In this document: in pieces, positions 9,688-18,982 of the stretch
How the letters are laid out: every line of letters starts with the position of its first letter
Position numbering within the stretch: the stretch's first letter is position 1
NCBI GenBank assembly: GCA_016764785.1
Contig: JAESRG010000018.1
Coordinates: 1-42,718, forward strand
DNA length: 42,718 nucleotides
Direction of reading: 5' to 3'
Origin: Paracoccaceae bacterium
GTDB taxonomy: Bacteria; Pseudomonadota; Alphaproteobacteria; Rhodobacterales; Rhodobacteraceae
Program-made: the position numbers and the translations under genes
Notes under the pieces: model-generated
What the model saw: only the letters and a program-made list of their open reading frames with translations
The model's database searches: none
What the model was told of the DNA's origin: nothing

Positions 9688-10770
9688 TCAACTCTTGATC
9701 AAAAACTGTCGTTCCAGTGCGATCAGTTTTTCTTTGCGCCATAAGCCGCCGCCATAACCAGTTAACGACCCGTCGGCGCCAATAACGCGGTGGCAAGGGA
9801 TGGCAATGGCGATTTGGTTGGCCCCGTTTGCGCGCGCAACGGCCCGAACGGCGGCTGGGTTGCCGATTCCGCGGGCGATATCGCTGTAACTGCGGGTTTC
9901 ACCGGCTGGAATTTGTTTAAGAGCCTGCCAGACATCGCGTGCGAATGGGCTGCCATGCAGGGCTAGTTTTGTGTCAAACTTTGCCGATTTGGCCGCAAAA
10001 AACGCGGCCAGTTCGGTTTCGATTTGATTGGTTGGGTCGAATCGCCCAATGCCAATATTGCCCTTCACCGCTTTGCGTAGTTTTTTCAGCTCAGCTGGCA
10101 GGGCTTTGCGATCAGAAAATTCCAGCAAATGCAGGGCCGAACGATCGCTGACCGCCACCATCGCGCCCAGCGGCGTGTCGATCCAGTCGGCCCGCAACAA
10201 CGCGTCTTTGGTGAAATCAGCAGGGCTGGTGCCCAGCAAATTGGCAAAAGCCAAGCGAAAAGCGTTGGGTGATGAAAATCCTGCGTCCATCTGCGCGTCA
10301 ATCACCCGACCACCATTTGACAAGGTGGTAAATCCGTTTCGAAGACGTTCAACGCGGGCCATTTCCAAAAAGGTAACGCCAAACTGACGTTTGAAACTGC
10401 GGCGCACGGTTGAGGGGTCGAACCCAAGCCTGATAATATCGGCCTCGGCCCATTTGTGGGCACTATCGGCAGTCAGTGCTTTAAGCAAAGTTTGGATCGC
10501 CGGATCAGTATCAGCCGCAGGTCCGAGCGGGTGACAGCGTTTGCACGGGCGAAACCCAGCCGCAAAACACTCAGCAACGGTTTGATAAAACTGGCTGTTT
10601 TCAGGTTTTGGCTTGCGGGCAGGACAGGTCAAACGGCAAAAGATGCCGGTTGAGGTCACGCCGACAAAGGCGCGTCCGTCATAGCTTGTGTCGCGTGCCA
10701 AAAGGGCCGCGTAAAGGGTGGTGTGGTCTGGCAGATCAAATAACATAGCCCCAGTATAGGGGCCGGACAT
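9688..10770 (-). CDS. ada: Bifunctional Ada-type transcriptional regulator / methylated-DNA-[protein]-cysteine S-methyltransferase
   Basis: FVGVTSTGIFCRLTCPARKP and RPCKRCHP (N-Ada), AraC-type HTH, PCHRVIGADGSLTGYGGGLWRK (MGMT active site). Confidence 0.95.
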   Translation of the reverse strand: MSGPYTGAMLFDLPDHTTLYAALLARDTSYDGRAFVGVTSTGIFCRLTCPARKPKPENSQFYQTVAECFAAGFRPCKRCHPLGPAADTDPAIQTLLKALTADSAHKWAEADIIRLGFDPSTVRRSFKRQFGVTFLEMARVERLRNGFTTLSNGGRVIDAQMDAGFSSPNAFRLAFANLLGTSPADFTKDALLRADWIDTPLGAMVAVSDRSALHLLEFSDRKALPAELKKLRKAVKGNIGIGRFDPTNQIETELAAFFAAKSAKFDTKLALHGSPFARDVWQALKQIPAGETRSYSDIARGIGNPAAVRAVARANGANQIAIAIPCHRVIGADGSLTGYGGGLWRKEKLIALERQFLIKS

Positions 10771-10809
10771 ATCCGTGTCCGCCCATTTTCGGGCAGTACT
10801 TCAATTTTT

Positions 10810-11976
10810 CTACACAGCCTTTTTCAACGCCTCAACCAGATCGGTTTTTTCCCAGCTAAACCCGCCATCTGCATCTGGTTCACGACCAAAATGGCCATAA
10901 GCAGCGGTGCGTTCATAAATCGGTTTGTTGAGGTCAAGATGTTCGCGAATACCACGCGGCGTCAGGTCCATGACTTGACCAATGGCGCGCTCAACTTCTT
11001 CTTCTGACACCTGACCTGTGCCGTGCAGATCAGCGTAAATCGACAACGGTTTGGCCACGCCAATGGCATAGGCTATCTGCAAGGTGCAGCGTTCAGCCAA
11101 GCCCGCAGCAACGATGTTTTTCGCCAAATACCGCGCCGCATATGCAGCGGAACGATCAACCTTGGTTGGGTCTTTTCCTGAAAACGCGCCGCCGCCATGC
11201 GGGGCCGCGCCGCCATAAGTATCAACAATAATTTTGCGCCCCGTCAGACCCGCGTCACCATCTGGCCCGCCGATCACGAAGCTGCCAGTCGGATTAACAT
11301 GCCATTCAGTTTTTGGTGTGACCCAGCTTTTTGGCAGAACCTCGCGGATAAACGGTTCAACGATGGCGCGAATATCGTCAGATGTCTGGTCAATACTTTC
11401 GTGCTGGGTCGACAGCACGATTGAGGTCACCTCAACTGGTTTGCCATCCTCATAGCGCACCGAAAGTTGCGATTTGGCATCGGGGCGCAAGCTGGGCGCT
11501 TCGCCGGCTTTACGGGCCTCAGCCAAACGGCGCAAAATAGCGTGGGCATATTGAATTGGTGCTGGCATCAGTTCGGGTGTTTCGTTGACTGCATAGCCAA
11601 ACATAATGCCTTGATCCCCAGCGCCATCGCGGTCAACGCCTTGGGCAATATGCGCAGATTGTTCGTGCAGAAAATTTAGAACATGCAGGGTGTTCCAGTG
11701 GAACTGCTCCTGCTCATAGCCGATATCTTTGATGCAATCGCGCGCGATCTGGCTAATGCGGCCCATGTAGTCTTTCAGCCGTTCCTGATTTGCCAACCCG
11801 ACTTCGCCGCCAACCACAACCATGCCGCTAGTCGCCATGGTTTCACAGGCCACACGTGCGTTAGGTTCTTCGGTCAAAAAAGCATCCAAAATAGCATCTG
11901 ATATGCGATCGCAGATTTTGTCAGGATGGCCCTCAGACACGGATTCTGACGTAAACAGATAGTTTTGACGCGACAT
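10810..11976 (-). CDS. metK: S-adenosylmethionine synthetase
   Basis: [50 protein letters not shown]. Confidence 0.98.
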   Translation of the reverse strand: MSRQNYLFTSESVSEGHPDKICDRISDAILDAFLTEEPNARVACETMATSGMVVVGGEVGLANQERLKDYMGRISQIARDCIKDIGYEQEQFHWNTLHVLNFLHEQSAHIAQGVDRDGAGDQGIMFGYAVNETPELMPAPIQYAHAILRRLAEARKAGEAPSLRPDAKSQLSVRYEDGKPVEVTSIVLSTQHESIDQTSDDIRAIVEPFIREVLPKSWVTPKTEWHVNPTGSFVIGGPDGDAGLTGRKIIVDTYGGAAPHGGGAFSGKDPTKVDRSAAYAARYLAKNIVAAGLAERCTLQIAYAIGVAKPLSIYADLHGTGQVSEEEVERAIGQVMDLTPRGIREHLDLNKPIYERTAAYGHFGREPDADGGFSWEKTDLVEALKKAV

Positions 11977-12053
11977 ATATGGATCCTTGCAGAAAAACGC
12001 TCATGCCTAACTAACGGAGTTTTCTGGGCTTTTCCATCGTTTAATCACTCCGT
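11977..12053 (-). promoter_or_regulatory. Candidate structured 5' leader of metK: possible H-type pseudoknot ending just before the SD
   Basis: Minus strand: ACGGAGT (12053-12047) pairs ACTCCGT (12020-12014); CAGAAA(A) (12026-12020) lies inside that loop and pairs downstream (T)TTTCTG (11996-11990); SD AAGGA at 11988-11984; metK ATG at 11976. Confidence 0.35.
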
Positions 12054-13510
12054 CGTACAATACCGATAAGTTGCCCCGTCAAAATCAATACAATTATGAG
12101 AACAGCCAACCAAGGGCCAGTACGTACAAACAACGTGGCGGGCAAGGGGCTGGGCAGTAAGCTGTCCACATATCCTGATGTGCCCAGCGGCAACGACGCT
12201 AATACCCGGCCATACGGGTCAATCATCGCTGAAATGCCGGTATTTGCGGTGCGGGCCAACGGCAGGCCTTGCTCAATCGCGCGCACACGGGATTGGGCCA
12301 GATGTTGATAAGGGCCACTAAATTTGCCAAACCACGCGTCATTGGTGATATGCACCAGCCAGTCGGCGCGGCTTTTGGCAAACAGACCGCTCGGGAAAAT
12401 AGCCTCATAGCAAATCATCGGCAGGAATGGGGGCAGATTACCCGTATCGATGATTTTCGGGCCATCGCCGACGCCCATGCTGCCAACGATATTGGCCAGT
12501 GCGCTAAAACCCAGCCGGTTGGCCAACCCTTGCAGGGGCATATATTCGCCAAATGGCACCAGATGGTATTTGTCATATTGGCCAGCAATTTCAGCGTTTT
12601 CACCGATCACAAACAACGAATTATAAACCGATGTTGCATCTCGCCGCCGCGCGCCCAAAATGACCGGAGCCCCTGCCGCCGAGACAATTTCATGCCGCAG
12701 TTCGGGTTGCTCATCTGGCAGATATGCAATCGCGACCTCGGGCCAGATCACCACATCGGGTCGGGTTGGGCCCTCAGCTGACAGCGCAAGTTGCCGTTGG
12801 TAAAATACCGGAATTTGGTCGGGCTGCCATTTCAAATGTTGTTCGGCATTGGGTTGCACCAACCGCACCGTCAGATCGGTCATCGCAACCGGAGCCGCCA
12901 AACGCATCACCCCAAGCCCAACCACAACAGCCGCAATAATTAACGATATAACCATGCCACGTCGCCACAACAGCAACCCCGAGACCAGCACAATCAAAAA
13001 TCCCAGCCCATGTACGCCAATCAGCGATGTCACTTGAATAATCGGCGTTTCCACCCAGCCATAGGCCAGCAGGTTCCACGGAAAACCGGTGAAAACAACG
13101 CTGCGCAGCACTTCAGCCAAAGCCCAAAATCCGGCTAGCACCACGACGTCGCTGATATTGCCCCGCATCCAGCGATGGCTGAGCGCAAAGGCCAGACCCC
13201 AGAAAATCGCTAAACCACCGGGCATTAAGGTAATGGCAAACGGAATCGCCCAGCCATCGGCCGCGACATCAACCAGCAGAGGTTCAATGATCCAGAATAG
13301 GCTGAACAGAAAGTACCCGAATCCGGCCAGCCAGCCAATTTTGAACGCCGCCTTTTTACCCGCCGTTGCTTGCAGCATCGACAGTAAGACCGGAATAGCA
13401 ACCAGCGCCAGATACGGAAAATTGAACGGCGCCTGCCCCAGCGCCAACGCACCGCCACAAGCCAGCGCCACAATCCACCGCACAGAATTTTTAGGCCGAA
13501 AAATCAGCAT
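12041..13510 (-). CDS. lnt: Apolipoprotein N-acyltransferase
   Basis: Multi-TM N-terminus; nitrilase-domain motifs VIWPEVAIAYLP, KYHLVPFGEYMP, PMICYEAIFP, ITNDAWFGKFSGPYQHL. Confidence 0.96.
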   Translation of the reverse strand: MLIFRPKNSVRWIVALACGGALALGQAPFNFPYLALVAIPVLLSMLQATAGKKAAFKIGWLAGFGYFLFSLFWIIEPLLVDVAADGWAIPFAITLMPGGLAIFWGLAFALSHRWMRGNISDVVVLAGFWALAEVLRSVVFTGFPWNLLAYGWVETPIIQVTSLIGVHGLGFLIVLVSGLLLWRRGMVISLIIAAVVVGLGVMRLAAPVAMTDLTVRLVQPNAEQHLKWQPDQIPVFYQRQLALSAEGPTRPDVVIWPEVAIAYLPDEQPELRHEIVSAAGAPVILGARRRDATSVYNSLFVIGENAEIAGQYDKYHLVPFGEYMPLQGLANRLGFSALANIVGSMGVGDGPKIIDTGNLPPFLPMICYEAIFPSGLFAKSRADWLVHITNDAWFGKFSGPYQHLAQSRVRAIEQGLPLARTANTGISAMIDPYGRVLASLPLGTSGYVDSLLPSPLPATLFVRTGPWLAVLIIVLILTGQLIGIVRRSD

Positions 13511-14389
13511 TTAGGCGGCGCGCGGCGCAAATGTAACCCGCAGACGTTTGATGCGGCGAGGGTCGGCCTCGATCACCTCGAATTCATTACCTTTGTCATC
13601 GCGCACGACCTCACCCCTGATCGGTACCCGACCGGCCAGCATCACAACGATGCCCCCCAATGTGTCGATTTCCTCGTCCAGATCATCGGGCAGCAGGTCA
13701 ACGCCTGCGACTTCTTCAATGTCGCGCAGTTCAGCCCGCGCGTGGGCGAGATAAACGCCAGGTGATTCTTCGACCCACAGTTCTTGTTCTTCTTCGTCGT
13801 GTTCATCAATGATGTCACCGACGATTTGCTCAAGAAGGTCCTCAATGGTGACCAGCCCGTCAACGCCGCCGTATTCGTCAATGACCAAAGCCATGTGAAT
13901 GTGTTCCGACTGCATTTTTTGCAGCAACACCCCGATCGGCATGGAGGGCGGCGCATAGATCAACGGCCGTAACAGCGCGGCCAGATCAAACTTAACCCCG
14001 TTGCCAAACCCGTGCTTCAGCGCCAAGTCTTTCAGATGCACCAGCCCGACAGGCTCGTCCAATGTTTCGTGGTAAACAGGCAGGCGGGTCAGGGTTGAAC
14101 TGCGAAAGGCGTCAACGACCTCTTTACGGGTCGAATCCTCTGATACGGCTATGATGTCGGTTTTTGGCACCGAAATAGCATCAATCCGACGGTTCCGCAG
14201 ATTTTGCAGGTTAACTTGAATCGCACGGGATCCGGCCTCGGTCCCAGCGTCAAGATCGGTTGCAATATGTTGAGAGGTTTTAGCACCGCCAAACAGGCGT
14301 TGCCAGAATGATACGGTTTCCCGTGGTTCATTGGCGTCTATTGCCAGCGCGCTCTGCGCTGCGTTAGAGGATCCTTCAGTGTCGCCCAT
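13511..14389 (-). CDS. CBS-domain protein, CorC/hemolysin family (lacks DUF21 membrane domain)
   Basis: Tandem CBS domains (MALVIDEYGGVDGLVTIEDLLEQIVGDI) and C-terminal CorC/HlyC domain. Confidence 0.92.
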   Translation of the reverse strand: MGDTEGSSNAAQSALAIDANEPRETVSFWQRLFGGAKTSQHIATDLDAGTEAGSRAIQVNLQNLRNRRIDAISVPKTDIIAVSEDSTRKEVVDAFRSSTLTRLPVYHETLDEPVGLVHLKDLALKHGFGNGVKFDLAALLRPLIYAPPSMPIGVLLQKMQSEHIHMALVIDEYGGVDGLVTIEDLLEQIVGDIIDEHDEEEQELWVEESPGVYLAHARAELRDIEEVAGVDLLPDDLDEEIDTLGGIVVMLAGRVPIRGEVVRDDKGNEFEVIEADPRRIKRLRVTFAPRAA

Positions 14390-14431
14390 AGCTCCTTTTC
14401 CGTGGTTACTGCGGTTTTGGCCGCGTTAGTG

Positions 14432-14929
14432 TTAATATGGGTTCGGTATACCCAGTGTTGCAAGGGCCTTGATCTCTAAACCCTCCATTAGTGTCGCATC
14501 TGCGTCGTTTTCGTGGTCGTATCCCAGTAAATGTAGGCATCCATGCAACACTAAATGGGTTACATGGTCATTAATATTGATGCTTTTTTCTGCCGCTTCC
14601 CGCTGGCAAGTTTCAAAAGCGATAGCAATATCACCAATGCTCTCGGGGGGGAAGTCGGCATTTGGGTGGGTCGGCGGACTGCCTGCTTCGTGCGCCGCCA
14701 ATTCAAAGGCAGGCCATGATAAAACGTTCGTTGGGGTTGGTTTGCCGCGAAATTCAGCGTTCAAATCTGCAATACGTTGATCATCACAGCCCATCACCGA
14801 AATCTCGAACCCATCTGGGGCCAACCCGCAGATTTTTAGCGCAGCGAGGGCGGCACGTTCAGAAATCACGTCCAAATCCAGCGCGTCCCAGCGAGGGTCT
14901 TCGATCATCACGTCGGTCAACTGGGTCAT
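14432..14929 (-). CDS. ybeY: rRNA maturation RNase YbeY
   Basis: HLVLHGCLHLLGYDHENDADA zinc motif (HGxLHLxGYDH). Confidence 0.96.
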   Translation of the reverse strand: MTQLTDVMIEDPRWDALDLDVISERAALAALKICGLAPDGFEISVMGCDDQRIADLNAEFRGKPTPTNVLSWPAFELAAHEAGSPPTHPNADFPPESIGDIAIAFETCQREAAEKSININDHVTHLVLHGCLHLLGYDHENDADATLMEGLEIKALATLGIPNPY

Positions 14930-15960
14930 TTTTTCGCGGCTGCTTCATAGGCGCGCACAACTTTGGCCACCATTGGGTGGCGAATCACATCAACGGCAGT
15001 AAAGGTGGTGAAACCAATGCCCTCAATGCCGGCCAAAATCTCGCTGGCCTCAACCAGTCCGCTTTTGACCCCGCGCGGCAGGTCGATCTGGCTGGTATCG
15101 CCGGTAATCGCCATGCGCGAGCCTTCGCCAAGACGGGTCAGGAACATTTTCATTTGCATCGTGGTGGCGTTCTGGGCTTCGTCCAAAATAATAAACGCTC
15201 GCGACAGGGTGCGCCCGCGCATGAACGCCAGCGGCGCGATTTCAATATGCTTGTCCTCGATCAGCTTGGTGACTTGTTTCGCAGGCAAAAAGTCATTCAG
15301 CGCGTCATAAAGCGGCTGCATATACGGATCGACTTTTTCCTTCAGGTCGCCGGGTAAAAAGCCAAGCCGTTCGCCAGCCTCAACGGCCGGGCGCGACAGG
15401 ATGATTTTATCAACGCGCCCCTCAAGAAAATGGGCCACCGCGACAGCCATTGCCAGATATGTTTTGCCGGTACCGGCAGGCCCAAGACCAAACACAAGTT
15501 CATGGTCAAACAACGCGCGGACATAATTATTTTGGGCTTTGGTACGTGGTTCGACCACCTTTTTACGGGTGCGAATTTCAAGACGATCACCGGAAAACAT
15601 CTCAATCTGGTCACCCGTAAGGGGTTCCTCGAATATCTCGGCAGGCATCCGAATGGCAGCGTCAACGTCGGCGGGTTCCATGTCGCGCCCGTCTTCAAGA
15701 CGGCCATAAAGGGCCCGCAATGTGGCCTCGGCGTGTTTGCGACTGTCGGAATCGCCACTGATCACCAACACGTTGCCACGCCGGTTTATCTGCACCGCAA
15801 TCGCGGTTTCGATTTTGGTGAGATTTGAATCCAGCGCCCCACAAAGATCGATCAATAGTCGGTTATTGCCAAAGGTAATGCTGGTATCGAGGTCAGTTCG
15901 ACTGACATCGGGGGCCGTTAGATCTATCGCCAAATCATGTTTCCAATACGTTTTTCGCAT
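14926..15960 (-). CDS. phoH: PhoH-like ATPase (YbeZ)
   Basis: FGLGPAGTGKTYLAMAVAV Walker A; FIILDEAQNATTMQMKMFLTRLGEGSRMAITGD. Confidence 0.96.
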   Translation of the reverse strand: MRKTYWKHDLAIDLTAPDVSRTDLDTSITFGNNRLLIDLCGALDSNLTKIETAIAVQINRRGNVLVISGDSDSRKHAEATLRALYGRLEDGRDMEPADVDAAIRMPAEIFEEPLTGDQIEMFSGDRLEIRTRKKVVEPRTKAQNNYVRALFDHELVFGLGPAGTGKTYLAMAVAVAHFLEGRVDKIILSRPAVEAGERLGFLPGDLKEKVDPYMQPLYDALNDFLPAKQVTKLIEDKHIEIAPLAFMRGRTLSRAFIILDEAQNATTMQMKMFLTRLGEGSRMAITGDTSQIDLPRGVKSGLVEASEILAGIEGIGFTTFTAVDVIRHPMVAKVVRAYEAAAKK

Positions 15961-16004
15961 AAATCATGCCCCAAGCTGTGGTTTGGGGCAAGTGATTCCC
16001 TGAT

Positions 16005-17315
16005 TTAAACAACCAAGTCCCCCACAAGTGAATTACGCTCAGAACGTGTCACTTTTATATTAACGATTTTTCCGACCAAATTTTTGTCGGCCTGACAGTG
16101 CACCGCGTGCAAATAAGGTGACTTTCCGACCATCTGGCCGGGGTCGCGCGCTGACTTTTCCAGCAGGACAGGCAGGGTTTTGCCAACCATGCTTTGCTGG
16201 AAATCCGTCTGGTGGGTGGTCAGCAATTTTTGCAAGCGTTGCAGGCGTTCAGCACTGACATCTTCGTCAACCGTGACGCGGTTTGCGGCGGGGGTTCCGG
16301 GGCGTGCGGAATATTTGAACGAATACGCCATCGCGTAACGTACTTGCTCGCACAGCTCCATTGTGGCCTGAAAATCGGATTCCTCCTCGCCGGGGAAACC
16401 AACGATAAAATCGCCAGACAGGGCAATATCGGGGCGCACGGCGCGGATACGGTCCAGAACTTTCAGATAATCCGCAGCGGTGTGCTTGCGGTTCATCAGT
16501 TTCAAAATTTTGTCACTGCCCGATTGCACTGGCAAATGCAGATACGGCATCAGTTTTTCAACGTCGCCGTGGGCGGCAATCAGGTCGTCATCCATGTCGT
16601 TAGGATGCGAGGTGGTGAAACGAATGCGTTCCAACCCATCGATCTTGGCTAATTCGCGAATTAGTTTTGCCAAAGTCCAGCCGTCAGCCAGATACGCATT
16701 AACGTTTTGGCCCAGCAGGTTGATCTCGGCCACGCCGCGTTCCACCAAATCACGGGCCTCGGTCAGCAATTTTTGGGGTGGGCGCGACACCTCGGAACCC
16801 CGCGTATAAGGCACCACGCAAAATGCGCAAAACTTGTCGCAGCCTTCCTGAACCGTCAGGAAGGCACTTGGCGCACGGCGGGCTTTTGGGCCGCGCGGCA
16901 GGTGGTCAAATTTATCTTCGGTCGGAAAATCAGTGTCGACGGCGCGTTCGCCCTTATCAACCTTGGCCAGCATTTCGGGCAGTCGATGATAGGCTTGCGG
17001 CCCGACCACAAGGTCAACCATCGGTTGGCGATGGATGATTTCCTCGCCCTCGGCTTGGGCCACACAACCGGCCACGCCGATCTTCAGATCAGGATTAGCG
17101 TCTTTGAATTTGCGATAACGCCCAAGTTCAGAATAGACTTTTTCAGCGGCTTTTTCCCGAATATGGCAGGTATTCAGCAGAATGAGGTCGGCTTCATCGG
17201 GTGTATCCACGCTCACATAGCCAGTGGCAGCGATCGCATCACCCATGCGTTCGCTGTCATAGACATTCATCTGGCACCCATAGGTTTTGATGAATAGTTT
17301 TTTAGGAGCAGTCAT
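16005..17315 (-). CDS. miaB: tRNA-2-methylthio-N6-dimethylallyladenosine synthase
   Basis: [14 protein letters not shown], radical-SAM [36 protein letters not shown]; likely start MTAPKKLF at 17315. Confidence 0.96.
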   Translation of the reverse strand: MTAPKKLFIKTYGCQMNVYDSERMGDAIAATGYVSVDTPDEADLILLNTCHIREKAAEKVYSELGRYRKFKDANPDLKIGVAGCVAQAEGEEIIHRQPMVDLVVGPQAYHRLPEMLAKVDKGERAVDTDFPTEDKFDHLPRGPKARRAPSAFLTVQEGCDKFCAFCVVPYTRGSEVSRPPQKLLTEARDLVERGVAEINLLGQNVNAYLADGWTLAKLIRELAKIDGLERIRFTTSHPNDMDDDLIAAHGDVEKLMPYLHLPVQSGSDKILKLMNRKHTAADYLKVLDRIRAVRPDIALSGDFIVGFPGEEESDFQATMELCEQVRYAMAYSFKYSARPGTPAANRVTVDEDVSAERLQRLQKLLTTHQTDFQQSMVGKTLPVLLEKSARDPGQMVGKSPYLHAVHCQADKNLVGKIVNIKVTRSERNSLVGDLVV

Positions 17316-17382
17316 TGGAAAATTCCTGAAATTTAATGCGTCAGAGGTTCCCATACTAGATGGTCGCGCCTGACGCAATCTT

Positions 17383-17799
17383 TCAGGCTTTGGGTCGTCG
17401 GCCCAAACCGATCTGTTTGGCCAATTCTTGCCGTCTTAGCGCATAGTTTGGCGCGACCATCGGATAATCTGACGGCAGGCCCCATTTGGTGCGATACTGG
17501 TCTGGCGACAGGCCAAAAACCGTATTCAGATGCCGTTTAAGCATTTTCATTTTGCGGCCGTCCTCTAGGCAAACCAGATGGTCCGGAGTGATCGATTCAT
17601 CAATGGGCACGGCTGGTTTTGACGCCCCGGGAAATACCGGTTTTATGCCGGACAGGTCAGATAGCTTGGCGTGAACCGTAGAAAGTAGGGACGAAATATC
17701 TTGAGGGTCAGTCGTATTATTGCCCACATGTGCTGCAACAATGTCAGACGTCATCTTCAAAAGCTGGCTGGTGCCAATTTCTTGAGGCTTCATTTCCAT
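17383..17799 (-). CDS. MucR/Ros family transcriptional regulator
   Basis: [60 protein letters not shown]. Confidence 0.95.
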   Translation of the reverse strand: MEMKPQEIGTSQLLKMTSDIVAAHVGNNTTDPQDISSLLSTVHAKLSDLSGIKPVFPGASKPAVPIDESITPDHLVCLEDGRKMKMLKRHLNTVFGLSPDQYRTKWGLPSDYPMVAPNYALRRQELAKQIGLGRRPKA

Positions 17800-18092
17800 A
17801 GTGTATTACTCCGTCAATTTACTACTATTTATTACCAACAGACAGGCGAATACAACACCCCGCCAATAATTGTGACTTTACCACTGACTTGCTCCGAGAT
17901 TGTTCGGATGAATACTAACTACACGTTTATGTTGAGGCTTATTAGTCGAAAATACAAACTTATTACTTGGAACTATGGTTAATAGATCAGTAAAAAACGT
18001 CTAACTTTGGTTTAATATTGGGTGTTTTGAACATTCTCTTGCGAAAATTTCGAAATTCGCGCACCTAGGGGTGAATCGTTGGAACAAAAAAC

Positions 18093-18977
18093 ATGACATT
18101 GAAAAGCAGCTCTCCCGGGCATCGCCTTAACCTTTCGGCAGGATCCGCATCCGTTTTGGTGGCGATACTACTGGTTGGTTTGAAACTTTGGGCGTTTGCC
18201 GAAACTGGCGCGCTGTCAGTTGCTGCCAGCCTTGCCGATTCAGCATTGGATTTCATTATTTCGATGTCTGGTCTGCTGGCGATCATTTATTCGGCCCGCC
18301 CCGCTGACGAAGATCACACCTTTGGGCATAACTCGGCTGAGGATATTGCCGCGTTAGGGCAAGCCGCGTTGCTGACAGTTTCGGCGCTGGTCATTGCGTG
18401 GGGGGCGATTTTTCGGCTTTTGTCGCCGACCCATCACGTGCTGACGTCCGAAACCCGCGGCATGTTTGTGATGGGCCTGTCGGTTGCAGTGACGTTGGCG
18501 TTGGTTTTATGGCAGCGGCGGGTTTATCGGCAAACGGGGTCAAAAGTTGTTCAGGCTGACAGCCTGCATTATCTGTCAGATCTTATCCCTAACATTGGCG
18601 CGATTCTGGCGTTGGCGGCCTCGTCGTTTTTTGCGTTGCCGCAAATGGATTCGATCATTGCGCTGGTTGCCGCGCTTATTCTTTTAAGTGGAGCGTTTCG
18701 CATTGGCCGTTTGGCATTTAATGCCTTGATGGACCGCACGGCTGATCCTGAAACCGTTGCCAAGGTCGTTAATATTTTGGAAAGCCGAACCGATATGTTT
18801 GGCTATCATGACCTGAAAACCCGTACTGCGGGCGCAAAAGTGTTTGTTCAGGTACATGTTGAGCTGGACGGAAGCCAAACACTGGATTCCGCCCATGCCA
18901 TCAGTCGCGCCATAAAGGCCGAGATCATCAAGCAAATTGCCAACGCTGACGTGATTATTCACCAAGACCCCGCCTAG
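18093..18977 (+). CDS. Cation diffusion facilitator (CDF/FieF-like) transporter
   Basis: SLADSALDFIISMSGLLAI, DEDHTFGHNSAEDIAALGQA; multi-TM, C-terminal cytoplasmic domain. Confidence 0.93.
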   Translation: MTLKSSSPGHRLNLSAGSASVLVAILLVGLKLWAFAETGALSVAASLADSALDFIISMSGLLAIIYSARPADEDHTFGHNSAEDIAALGQAALLTVSALVIAWGAIFRLLSPTHHVLTSETRGMFVMGLSVAVTLALVLWQRRVYRQTGSKVVQADSLHYLSDLIPNIGAILALAASSFFALPQMDSIIALVAALILLSGAFRIGRLAFNALMDRTADPETVAKVVNILESRTDMFGYHDLKTRTAGAKVFVQVHVELDGSQTLDSAHAISRAIKAEIIKQIANADVIIHQDPA

Positions 18978-18982
18978 GCTGG

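Noticed and set aside
11977-12053. Assignment of the metK leader to SAM-II or SAM/SAH riboswitch
   Set aside because: Conserved core sequences I recall for those classes are not present; kept only as an unclassified structural candidate.
17800-18092. AT-rich divergent region between mucR and the CDF gene as a possible small RNA or gene
   Set aside because: No convincing ORF or hairpin-terminator; likely just the regulatory region, possibly MucR-bound given its AT-rich character.
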